This document shows, in pieces, positions 46,820-58,403 of a DNA stretch of 64,000 nucleotides. Positions within the stretch are counted from its first letter, which is position 1; every line of letters starts with the position of its first letter. This DNA is from Owenia fusiformis. Lineage: Eukaryota > Annelida > Polychaeta > Sabellida > Oweniidae. The notes beneath the pieces are model-generated. The model worked only from the letters and a program-made list of their open reading frames with translations, searched no databases and was not told the origin of the DNA. The stretch lies in the NCBI GenBank assembly GCA_903813345.2, contig CAIIXF020000003.1:20600931-20664930 (forward strand). The letters are read 5' to 3'. A program made the position numbers and the translations under genes.

Positions 46820-48530
46820 CATAGTAAAATGTATTTGCCTAAGATAACACGATAGGTTAGTATAGGTATCGATATGGTGAATTGAATTCAAAAATGTTTT
46901 TCTCTTAAACCAATTATTGAAAACACTCTGTACAAAACACGGTCATGCAATGTTGACATATTGACAACAATTTAATGCGAAAATCTTTTTTATATATTTT
47001 ATATAACTGTTTTTAGTGCCATTGTCTTTTGGTCCTTTCTACCAATTCTTGGGAATGAAATAAAATGTCTTTCCGAACCTTGTTAGAACAAAATAGCATA
47101 TACAACATTTTCTTAGACCTCTCAATATTATAGTTATACAAATGACATTTTGGATGATCTAATAAAAGGTAAAATAAAATATTGAAGGATGGCCGAGAAT
47201 ATTGAAAAATGTAGGAAAATATAAGATTCGGCCTTGTTTTTGAGCTTTGACCTTGATTAAAAAATTGACCTAATATCCCTCCATCTCAGACACATTTGTT
47301 TGTTAACAATACAACCAGGCTAACGTAAGGTTTTCTAGTTGGCGAGAAAACTAGAAGAAAAGAAAGAAAGAAGAAAACTGGCAAAAACAATAGACACAAG
47401 ATTTTCAATATGTGTTCTAACAATAACAATATCAAGTATTAAAAGATTATTTCTGAAGTTAGATAATAGATCCATGAGGTGTTCTGACTAGATTAGATTT
47501 GCTATCAGGCACTTTATTCATAAAAGTACACCCCGTAGTAATATAAGAATGTCAGAGTAACCATGAAGGCCGGATTTGACGTGCACTTAAAAATTCATAT
47601 TAGTACAGAGCAATTAGCTAATTTTGCATGGCATCGCCAAAATTGCCTTTAAACAAAACACCGCCTATCACTATGATAGGAAAGTGATAAATGTAAAGTA
47701 CTATTTTTTATCTTAGTTTACATTTTCTATTTTAGTTAGGCGCATGCTATTATTAACTCAAAATTGGTTTCTCGAAATGGCGATGGTCTTGACCCTGTAA
47801 GGGGTTGTATTAAGATCGATGTTGGAATGTTGTTTTTCTCCCAGACATGTCAGGCATTCAGATGTTTGCAATGATCGAAACAGCAAGAGTATGTTGTATG
47901 GAGGCTAAAATAATTCAGGAAATGGCAGAAAATGAACGTATTTATAGATAACACTTTTCATGGTAAACTGGTCAGCATAACTCCTTCAATGCCTGAAGGT
48001 GCCACAGCCGAAACTACTCAGACCGCTTTATTTTTTCAGGAACAGATTCATATTGCATGCACTCTTAAATTCAGTTCAAATCTTGGAGTGAAATCCGACT
48101 ACGGATGTACAGAGAAGCCGTCTATTCAAATGTTAGTCTAAAGATTGATCTTTGTGTAAAGATTGTATGGTTGCTCTTACCCAAAGCATATTATGAGGTA
48201 GTGTACAAGATTGCTGTCCCTCAGTATCCATGTCTGTCGATTTGTGTGCCAGGTCGTTGCCTAAATATTAGTTATTGGTTTTTGGTTAAAATCTTACAAT
48301 GAGTGCATTATGGGCAAAGATCTCTGCTCGGGCGAACATTTTTCTTGTCAATTGAATTGATGTTATCTAGTTAAGAATCAAAGTGACTATCACTAGTCGA
48401 CCCTAAATACTACCTCTCTCTGGAGGGTCGGGATGATATCCACCCTTTAGATAAGAACAACTAACATAACGATACTATGGGCGTCCCTTGTTAACCTATC
48501 TAACACAATACTTAGGGGGGTAAAAGCCTT
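46820..48530. other. no gene recognised
   Basis: AT-rich. A 69-codon plus-strand frame at 47932-48141 has no recognisable domain or splice support. Confidence 0.4.
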
Positions 48531-49545
48531 AAAGGCCTATAGCGTCATAACTGCTTCATTATTCGTTTGTGATAAATTCCCTTATACGAATATTAATGTA
48601 ACATTTACAAATAAAATGCCTAAGTTACAAATACATATATGATGTATCAAATAGACAAATAATTCCCTAAATCGGGTGTATTTTATGTTTGTAAGGACTG
48701 GAAATATTTGTAACTAGCAATTTATTATTCGCCAACTACAGTTTATAATTCGTAAATTTCAAATAAGTTGCCAGTTATTTTATCGCAGAAATGTATTTTA
48801 CGAATAATAATCTTGCAAATTACCCATGAATTATTGCAGAAAGCAAAGAAATATTCGTACATTAACGAATAATAAAATGAAACTTTACGAATATAAATGT
48901 GAGTGTTTACGAATACAAATGTGAGTTTACGAATATAAACTGCAAGTCTCGGGGCATAGGTCACGTGACACGAGAGTTTTAGGTGTGTGAGAGGGAGGGG
49001 TGATGACTTTGACCATGTCTTGACCATGTCTCGTTGAGAATGATCACGTGATCTTAATGAACCAATGAAAAACGAATATATAAACTGCAATTTACGAATA
49101 CAATTGACAATATTTACGAACAGTAAATGTGCACTTTTACAGAAACATATTACCTTGTTACGAAAATAAATTCGACAATTAAAAAATGAAATGCCAAGGC
49201 AAGTACTTATACATTGATAAATTTGACATTCAGTTCGTAGATATTAAACTAATATATTTGCAGAAACAACGATAATGGTAAAAATGAACTTAAATTTATT
49301 TGAATACGGATATACAATGTGTCACTTACAAATGGTTTTGAGGACTTTTGAATGTATTTCTGTATAAAACACCTACATATACGTTTTAACGAAACAAATT
49401 AGATTAACGAACAGAAAATACAAACAATGAATTAAAATACTCAAGTTACGAACATAAATGTACTTTTAACAAATTCAAAAGTTCAATATACGAATACATA
49501 TTGTAAAATACGAATAATGAAGCAGAAAACATTCCATAAAGGCCT
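48531..49545. mobile_element. foldback-like element with scattered TTACGAATA words
   Basis: The left end, AAAGGCC then CTGCTTCATTATTCGT (48531-48566), returns as reverse complement at 49510-49545. Inside, TTACGAATA or its complement occurs many times in both orientations at irregular spacing. There is no transposase. The 115-codon minus frame inside is an effect of the repeats. Confidence 0.7.
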
Positions 49546-50984
49546 CGTGTAAAGATATGATTTAATCATTCAAATATTACTTTTCATAAAAATGTGACTT
49601 TTGAAAAAATGTTCATCTTATAGCTTTCAAGTATTTGTATTTCCCGCCATTTAAGAAACAAAGGTTACTATTTTAGATCATCAAATACTAACTCACACAA
49701 CACTTTAATTTATATACTCCATTGTATACACCAGGAAAAATTAACCGCATTTAAACTAAGTTTTAAATCAATGATTTTATGCATTATACAAGTAAAAACT
49801 TTTAAAGCATTTTTAAAAAGTTGTGATGTCACGATGATACGTTATAATGTCACTCAGTGGCAATATTTTTCATTCTCCCATTCCCATTTTTCTTATGCAA
49901 ATAGTTTCTGAATATGCTGATCGAGCTATCAAAATAAAGCAATTTTGTTGACACATTTATATTGAAAAAAAGTTTTTCTTGTTTATTTTTCGACCAATTT
50001 CCTGATTTTTTGTTCGACGACAAGTTAGTGTATTTCTTCACGAAATATGTGCGCGACAACTAAAATCTCATTTGAAGTAAATTCACATTTTCACAAAAAT
50101 AGCTTCAAAATCAACTTTCTTAAATTAGATTGAAAAGTTTCACATATAGCTATTTTGAAAACATTGGGTAGGGGTTTGGTGAGGCCTTTAAATGTTTTGG
50201 TTGGAAAGAATTTCATTTTTTGTTTGATTTTGTGTCATTTTAAATTGAAGTGTTTTGGTTTACCTAATACCCAATGCACTATAATTTAGTTATCGTATGT
50301 TGCTGATAAAATGCCATTCTTAAGATGGGTGGAAAGCAATTCAAACTTCGCCACTCAATGTCTTGTCTATTTAGAAACGTTCGATAAGATATGCTTAAAC
50401 ACCAAGAACAACTTGTTGCGTAAGGTATAGGAGCATAATATGAATAAGAATATTAAAAGTCGTCCATTGAATCGTCTTTTGAAGGAGGGAGTAGCAAAAT
50501 TTTGAACTCGTTTTCAGCTCATTAATCTGACGTTTCGGTAATTGTCTCAGTACTAAAACTTTGTTTTTACATTAAAAATGTTTAGTTGTGTAATTTATAG
50601 CTGTATAAACTTACTATAAACATCAAAAGAGCCAATCCTATGTCATCATAATTCATGTTATCTCATAGTAATGGGGCTTTGCAAGATAAAACCTGTATCT
50701 TTCGAAAGTTTTGTTTATACCATACCAATAATGAGATACGGGTCTTTCCACGTAGTTCGAAACCCAAATTACAACGTATCGCAATTCCCTTCGGATCTTA
50801 CGAATTTTTATTGGCCAGACAAAATTAAATAACATTTGCACCACAAATTCTCGAGCAAATATGGCCTACATGTAAGCACAACACGTTAAACAAAATTAAC
50901 ATGTCTTCATTAATTCATATTGTAATAATTTTGAATAACGTCTGATACTTTACACTACGGCATCATGCATGTGAACTTTTCAAA
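49546..50984. other. no gene recognised
   Basis: AT-rich, with short open frames only and no splice-supported exon or repeat that I can define. Confidence 0.4.
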
Positions 50985-51530
50985 AAGATTGCTGTATGCT
51001 GTAATGCTGTATCGTCCTGCTTTTAATGCCGTAAAATCTACTATTAAGGCCGTCAAAACGATTTTATATGTCGTTAAGATGCCGTCAAAAACGACTTCGA
51101 ACAGCGTAAAAATGATTTTGAATGCCGTCAAAAACTATTTTGAACGGCGTCAGAAATGATTTGGCATGCAGTAAAAATGATTTTGAACGACGTCAAAAAT
51201 GAATTTGAACGACGTCAAAAATCATTTTTCCTCCGCACAAAAGTTTTTAGGGCGTACAAAATGATTTATAACGCCGTTCGAAACCGTTTTTGACGCTGTT
51301 AAAATAATTTTTGACAGCGTACAAATTCATTTTTGACGCTTTTCAAATTGATTTTTGACAACGCACGAAATACTTTTTAACGGCATAAAATCAATTTTGA
51401 CGCTTTACAAAAATATTTCGAACGGCGTACTAAATCGCGTTTGTCGTCGTGCAAAATCATTTCAAACGGCTTATACATTTTTTGACGGCGTGGAAAGTAG
51501 TTCTTTATTCATGAAAAAACGCGTCCGTTG
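50985..51530. mobile_element. modular inverted repeat of GACGTCAAAAATGA units
   Basis: The left half consists of about ten degenerate 25-30 base units of the form GCCGTCAAAAATGATTTTGAA. From about 51240 the units run in the opposite orientation (TTTTTGACGGCGT, TTTTTGACGCTTT). The structure is therefore a foldback whose arms are tandem arrays. Reading frames across it encode only the repeat. Confidence 0.75.
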
Positions 51531-51702
51531 CTCATGACGATTCATAAAACTACACAACATCACTTAATTTATCTAAATAAAAGTACAAACTTCTTGTACC
51601 AATTATAATGAAATTAATTGTTTTAACGGTGAGTTGTTTTTTCTCCATTATTGGCTTAAATGTCCAAATATCAAGGACCAGACAAGATAGGAATCTCCTT
51701 AA

Positions 51703-52171
51703 GGTATGAGTACCGTAATCCAACACCAAATTCGAAAATTCATAACAATACTTTGCACATATGGCGTTCGTGACCAACTATAAAACGCTTACCCCCAATA
51801 GTGTTATATATCAAAATGTACCTGTTCATATAGGGGTTCGATTGATCTACATCATATTATAGGGAGTCAGGTTACTTTTTGAGATATCAGCGTCCATTTA
51901 TTGTAACTCGCGTTTGCCACCACTTCCTCAATTCTGATATGACGAGCAAACGCGTAGTAGACATGCTCACGTCGGAACTATTTTTGACATACATCGCTAT
52001 TTTCGTAATTCAAATGAAAGTTGAACTCCTCCTCTTCATTTTGATACCAAATAGTGGCATACTAGGTACCCTAGAAGCCAACTATGGCGTTATTTAGAAC
52101 AATACCACAGGTTTTTAAATGGACTATATAGGGGTCATACCTTTTGGCGGATGGATATGGAACCTCATACC
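51703..52171. mobile_element. 469-bp TTAA-flanked MITE, copy 1
   Basis: It starts GGTATGAG and ends CTCATACC, flanked by TTAA at 51699-51702 and 52172-52175. TTAA duplication is typical of piggyBac-type transposition. It carries no transposase. Confidence 0.85.
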
Positions 52172-52175
52172 TTAA

Positions 52176-52958
52176 TGTCTTATGACATCACACTGATTTT
52201 TGTCTCTGCAACTTTTTTTGGCGGAAAATATCATTTTTAGTTCAAAAATGCATAAAAACGTCGAAATTGGCTGAATATGTGAAAAATTTATCCATTTAGG
52301 CTAGAAAGGGTTAATTTGCCCTACCCCAAATACGTCTAAATATGCTAGTCTAACTTTGCCACTGTGACGTCACAAATCTAACCTGACTATCTCCGAGTTT
52401 ATTGAAGAAAATGATACGTCTGACAAACAGCTTTCATTCCCTATATGGCACACCTTCTACTAAGAGTTGCATCATTGACTAAATCTAAGACAAAGACCCT
52501 GTGTCCCGAGGATTTTGACTGAAATTTGGCCATTTTCGCCCAAATCTAACTAAATTGCAATTTCCCTCACACTTGTATTTTGAAATAAATATTGCTACAA
52601 TGTAGCAATTTAAAAATCATACATGCTTACTGTTTCTGTCGACCTGACACGTGTATCTAGCCTGTAAAAATGAAAAATTGCTACATTGTAGCAATTTTAC
52701 TGAGATATGGGCCCTGCAAATCATGCAATTTTAGCAAAAAATGAAGAAATAACCTGCAATTTTGACGGAATTTCAGAGGGCTTTCTTTCATTCGTGACCC
52801 TCCACGGGCCTCTTATGACCATTCTTATACTCACAGAATGGTTGAAAGTGATTTCAAATCATTGTTTGCCCTAAGCAGAACGAAAAAATCGATTCTATCC
52901 TCAAATTCTGCTGGAATATTGGTCTCTGGCCAACTAGCAGACAATTTTAGGCCTCATA
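52176..52958. other. spacer between the two MITE copies
   Basis: No gene is seen. ATTGCTACAATGTAGCAAT-like short palindromes occur near 52590-52610 and 52675-52695. Confidence 0.4.
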
Positions 52959-52962
52959 TTAA

Positions 52963-53431
52963 GGTATGAGTACCGTAATCCAACACCAAATTCGAAAATT
53001 CATAACAATACTTTGCACATATGGCGTTCGTGACCAACTATAAAACGCTTACCCCCAATAGTGTTATATATCAAAATGTACCTGTTCATATAGGGGTTCG
53101 ATTGATCTACATCATATTATAGGGAGTCAGGTTACTTTTTGAGATATCAGCGTCCATTTATTGTAACTCGCGTTTGCCACCACTTCCTCAATTCTGATAT
53201 GACGAGCAAACGCGTAGTAGACATGCTCACGTCGGAACTATTTTTGACATACATCGCTATTTTCGTAATTCAAATGAAAGTTGAACTCCTCCTCTTCATT
53301 TTGATACCAAATAGTGGCATACTAGGTACCCTAGAAGCCAACTATGGCGTTATTTAGAACAATACCACAGGTTTTTAAATGGACTATATAGGGGTCATAC
53401 CTTTTGGCGGATGGATATGGAACCTCATACC
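52963..53431. mobile_element. 469-bp TTAA-flanked MITE, copy 2
   Basis: It appears base-for-base identical to copy 1, same length, again flanked by TTAA (52959-52962 and 53432-53435), 1260 bases downstream in the same orientation. Such identity implies a very recent event, either transposition, local duplication or an assembly artefact. Confidence 0.85.
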
Positions 53432-53532
53432 TTAATTCTATATATTCACCCCGTTCTTGCTTACCTTGTCTAATATTCACCCCGGTAATACTTTCTGCCC
53501 TCATCACTACTGCTGGATCGCGACGTATTGGC

Positions 53533-53994
53533 CAAAATGCCCTAATACGTCACTTCCACAGAAAAAAGTAGTATTCAAAAATAAATGTAGTCCCAACACA
53601 ATTGTGATCATGACGAGTCAGTAAGCTAGAATGTAGGCACAGTTGTACAGTAATCTCTTTGCAATGACAACATGCCATTTCTTCTGAAAATGCGTTTATT
53701 TGGGTTATCTGAAGGAAAATTTCGAGTCAAGTGGCGTATTAATTTTGCCTTCATTTTTGTGAATTTCAATTTGTGTCTGCAGAGAGAGGGGGTAGTGTCA
53801 CAATTGACCAATTATTTCAAAAAGTAGATGTTTGGCCCCTATTGAGTTTAGTGTCAAGCTGTAGCTTAGACATAGCTTTAGAACCTCAGATAGGCCAGTG
53901 AGGCCACATAAATCCATAACTCGAGATAAAAAGTCAGGCGTTTGCCCTTTTGCCCATTGACTAGTATGGTGACGTGAATTAGGGCAGTTTTGCC
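53533..53994. mobile_element. MITE with GCCCTAATNCGTCAC ends, copy 1
   Basis: The left end is GCCAAAATGCCCTAATACGT and the right end, in reverse complement, is GGCAAAACTGCCCTAATTCA, so the unit has imperfect terminal inverted repeats. It is repeated directly at 54683-55138 with a few substitutions and two short deletions. Confidence 0.7.
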
Positions 53995-54682
53995 TATTAG
54001 TCACATGTGAAAGTGACCAAAATTTTTTAAAACTACTCAGAATCGCCCAGAATTGAAGTTTATTAGTGTGAAACATATTTTGGACTAAGGCAAAAAGGGG
54101 AATTTTCATGAAAAAATTTAACGTTTTTGCTGAATCAGCAGTTTTCGCTTTTTACCCCAAAAACCACTGATTTTGACGATATTTGGCTACAATTTTGTCC
54201 TTAGTGACCCCTAAATGTCATTTGTTGTCGTAAATGGGGAAGCCAACGAGTTGCTATTCATAATAAAGATTGCATTTTCCATCTTATGGTTTCCAGTATA
54301 GAAAGAAGGTACATATCGGGGGTGCAGTCAGAAATTGGTGAGTTAAGTGTCAATTTTTGATGTATTTGTTCACTCTGAATGACTACATTCGAGCTAAAAA
54401 ATATCTCAAAAGTCCCAATTCTCTAGGCCAGAGTCAAAACTGATCATACTGAAAAATGTCACCATCAGGCAGTGGATTTCATGATGTAAATGAAAAACTA
54501 GTCAAATTTAAAGGAAACCCATTGGGTTCTTGAAAAAATGACCCCAGGGGTAATGAAGTAGCCATATTTTTCATAATTGCTGTCAGAATACTCTTAAACT
54601 GCACAAAACTACTTGTAAAACTCTAGTAAATTCGAAAAACTCAATTTAAAGCCAGAAATCATCCAACCATGTGGCTATTAGG
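53995..54682. other. spacer between second MITE pair
   Basis: No gene is seen. As the flanking copies are direct repeats, an LTR-like arrangement was considered, but there is no primer-binding site, polypurine tract or coding capacity. Confidence 0.4.
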
Positions 54683-55138
54683 CCAAAATGCCCTAATACG
54701 TCACTTCCGCTGAATTAGAAAAAAGTAGTATACAAAAATAAATGTAGTCCTAACACAATTGTGATCATGACGAGTCAGTAAGCTAGTATGTAGGCACAGT
54801 TGTAATCTTTTTGCAATGACAACATGCCATTTCTTCTGAAAATGCGTTTATTTGGGTTATCTGAAGGAAAATTTCGAGTTAAGTGGCGTATTAATTTTGC
54901 CTTCATTTTTGTGAATTTCAATTTGTGTCTGCAGAGAGAGGGGGTAGTGTCACAATTGACCAATTATTTCAAAAAGTAGATGTTTGGCCCCTATTGAGTT
55001 TAGTGTCAAGATGTAGCTTAGACATAGCTTTAGAACCTCAGATAGGCCAGTGAGGCCACATAAATCCATAACTCGAGATAAAAAGTCAGGCGTTTGCCCT
55101 TTTGACTAGTATGGTGACGTGAATTAGGGCAGTTTTGC
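54683..55138. mobile_element. MITE with GCCCTAATNCGTCAC ends, copy 2
   Basis: A second copy of the element at 53533-53994 in the same orientation, over 95% identical by eye outside the short deletions. Confidence 0.7.
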
Positions 55139-56895
55139 CATTGCTGAGCTATCGTGTCTCTGTAACAAGATGGCCTGCCTTCCGGTAGCAGATTTTGTAA
55201 GATATTCTATTTTCTCAATTTCAAATTATTGCTTGGACGATTTTCCTCCAAAATTGCATGCCCGGAGTTGCATGATCTGTACTTTCAAGAAAGTGTAATT
55301 TAGTATTCATTCAAATTGTCAAGAAGTGAAATATTTAAACTTTTAGTTCCTCGCTTTCGAACGCATGATGTTCCCTTCAGATTTAAACATTTTAAAATAG
55401 ATTTAGACGTGTTCTCTCTGTATTCAGACTTAGACGTACAGGATCCTGGTCCAAGATCCCAAAATCTGTAATATTTGATACGGACCAACATAGTCTATGT
55501 TTAATTTAAGTTTAATTTTCTGGAGTAACTTCATTCATCCCACTGACAAACATAGTTACATAATACATAACATACACAACCCAAGAAATGGGGTTAAATG
55601 AAGAAATTAAACAAAACATCTCGAGCAAACCTGCTATCAGAAGGCAGACCAACTTGTTCCAGAGACACTGGCTTGGTAAAACGTTGGCAGCCAGTAACTA
55701 CGTAACCTATAACAAGAAACATCCGAGAGCGTTTTGTTAATGCACAAGTAGTAATTAAAATAAACGCAGAATCGAATCAAATAGGCTTTTAGTAATGGCA
55801 TTCACTAATAATTTTTAATACTTTTAGGTATTTCAAAAACGTTATTCCACCTTAATAAAACTTTCAAATGGCAAGGGTCAGTGATTGAAAAATATATTTC
55901 TAAAGCGATTTAAATTTCACATATTCGTTAGTAAGTCGCATACGTTTTTGGCGCATTGCAAAATTAATTTCCGTAATGATTTTCGTGATGAAATTGAATA
56001 TATTAAATATTATTGAGATTTCATTATATGGAAAGATGTACGTTTTAACTAAATGTGATTTATAAGCCATCATTGTCTTCAAAATATTTCAATCTCGCAC
56101 AAACTTCATATTTCCATTTATTAATGACTTTGTAGTAGCCACGTGAGAGGTTCCTCGAATCTCTGTTAAAAGCTCTACCTTCAAATATTTTTAGAATCGT
56201 TCAAGATATGGTATCACTATTTTATTTATATTTATGTCTGGCTTTTTACTGGGATGCTAGCTGACAAATCCCTCTGTTAGCTAACCTCTTTAATTTAATG
56301 AGACAGACATAAGGCCTGGAAAGCAAATAAAACACAAATAGCCAGAGTCATATCGTAAATCATAAATAATATACTTAGAATATCTACACCCCATAAATAA
56401 GTTTGGCAATCGAACGCCCCATTCGGATAGCGTGTCAAACAATTTTTAATCATATTATGCATATTAATTTTGTTCCTAAATTGGTACAGTTCGGAAATAC
56501 GACCCTGATTACCCTAAAATCGGTTAACCTGAATAAGCTTTTTTCTCTGTGATACAAATAAGAATTTCTTGTTGCCAAAAACATGGGAGGGGGGCCGGTA
56601 CGTCGCACGGTGCTTCCGATGACACGATGTAGACCCAGATGTCGATTTTCTATATTGATTTTGTAAATCTTCGCTGCCGCCGTACGAGCAAATGTGTATG
56701 AGGCTTAAATGAATTAATTTATAGAAGAGACAATTGGAAGTAGTTGTCGTATACTTTTATTGGTGATAATGAATTATGATACTGTACGTACGATAATTGT
56801 TCCTGTACGTAAGATAATTGTTCCTCTCACTTGTCACTGAAGGTAAAAAAGCAATTCTCATAGATGATCGCATAATGATCACATGTTGTATACTA
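55139..56895. other. no gene recognised
   Basis: A dispersed repeat shared with about 45989-46036 lies at 55162-55206. Nothing else is recognised. Confidence 0.4.
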
Positions 56896-58403
56896 AAGGA
56901 TTTAAGCCGAAGACTCAATGCATTGTTTGCTGAATCATACCATGAAGGTGTTGTTTCCAAACCTTTGTATGACCGCGCAGCGGGAATGCAAAGTTAAGGA
57001 AACAAAGTCTGAGTGGAATGAAGCAGCTACAATGCATCGGGTCTTGGGCTTAAATTCTTTTCACACATTGCATTTTTTTTTTATAAAATCATCTGAAACG
57101 AACAAAATCACTAAAAGAACATATTTTCAATGAATTTCTTTGCAAGGGTCAAGTTGGCAAGTCATCAAATCCAGTGTGAAAAATCCATTCATCACCATGA
57201 CAACTGTTTAACTAGTGACCTTGCACGTGTTATTGATATTTCACACACTGTTCATTGTGTGAATAGAGGTTAGTTAGTATGATTTTCGTAACGTTAATGG
57301 TCATTCTTCTCAATTTCAAAACAGTAAATTCAGCTACACATTTGAGTTCCTTGTATAAAATGGAGCAAATCGTAAAGCCTTGATTACAGTTATTATTAGC
57401 AAAGGCTCAGAAATATTAGTTTGAGATACTTGACAGAATAAAATATATTACACAATATAAACAAGTTCATCTTGTATTCTTGTATTTGTATTCAATTGTA
57501 TTCAAACATGGCTAGGCAAGGTGTGTCCCATTCCAGCCAATCCAAACAGATGATTCACATAATGAACAGTGTGTGAAATATCAATAACGCAATAGGATAG
57601 TTTCTAAATAGCAGAAAAATCAATGAAATCTCTTGCTGCCATCTTTTATTCAGCTTTTAACTCTGGCTAGAGCTCCATTCACTTACATGCTAAAATCTTG
57701 GGAAAGTGGCTTAATTTCATGATTTATCAAAGTGTGTTTGTTGAATCTGTATAAAACTTGAATGATATACCACATGATGACCCTGTTTATGAACATGTTG
57801 TGATTAAACATGCTAATGTTGATTGACATACAAATAATCCACGGTTTTAAAGAATTTTAGCATTGCATCTATGGACATTTGGCCCAACTTTTTTTAAATT
57901 GTCATAGAAAATTATTCAAATTACATAACTGTGTAAATCAAAGCTATTTTAGGAGAAAACATTCCACTGAATTCAAATATACCATTTAAAAGAAGGTAAT
58001 GTAAGTCATTAGAGGTCTAATATGCAAGTCTCTTAAAATCTCACGAAAAACGAGATTTAGCGAGATTTCAAAAGCTATATGGAAACTATACTATTGTTGT
58101 GTACAGTTGCTAAGCGATTGAGATTGAAATGGAGTTTTCCAATACTTGACCCTTGCAAAAAGTGTCATTGAAAATATGTTCTTTTAGTGATTTTGTATAT
58201 TTTAGGTGATTTTATAGAAAATATTTTGCAATGTGTGAAACGAATTTAAACCCAAGACTCAATGCATTGTCGCTGCTTCATTCCACTCAGATGTTGTTTC
58301 CTAAACTTTGCATTCCCCCTGCGGGGTCATGCAAATATTTGGAAACAACGTCTTGGTGGAATGGTTCAGCACACAATGCACTGAGTCCAAGGCTTAAATC
58401 CTT
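56896..58403. mobile_element. 1.5-kb foldback element with 250-bp arms and nested inverted repeat
   Basis: The left end AAGGATTTAAGCC pairs with GGCTTAAATCCTT at 58403. The arms (about 56896-57160 and 58150-58403) share CATTGTTTGCTGAA-type, GGGAATGCAAAGTT and AGTGGAATGAAGCAGC blocks and are themselves partly palindromic. A second inverted repeat is nested inside: TTATTGATATTTCACACACT near 57232 and its complement near 57570. No protein is readable. Confidence 0.8.

Noticed and set aside
51879-53357. Two identical 72-codon open frames
   Set aside because: They are the same segment of the two MITE copies and carry no recognisable domain.
53533-55138. LTR retrotransposon (two direct repeats around a spacer)
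   Set aside because: Each repeat has its own terminal inverted repeats, and there is no primer-binding site, polypurine tract or gag/pol similarity.
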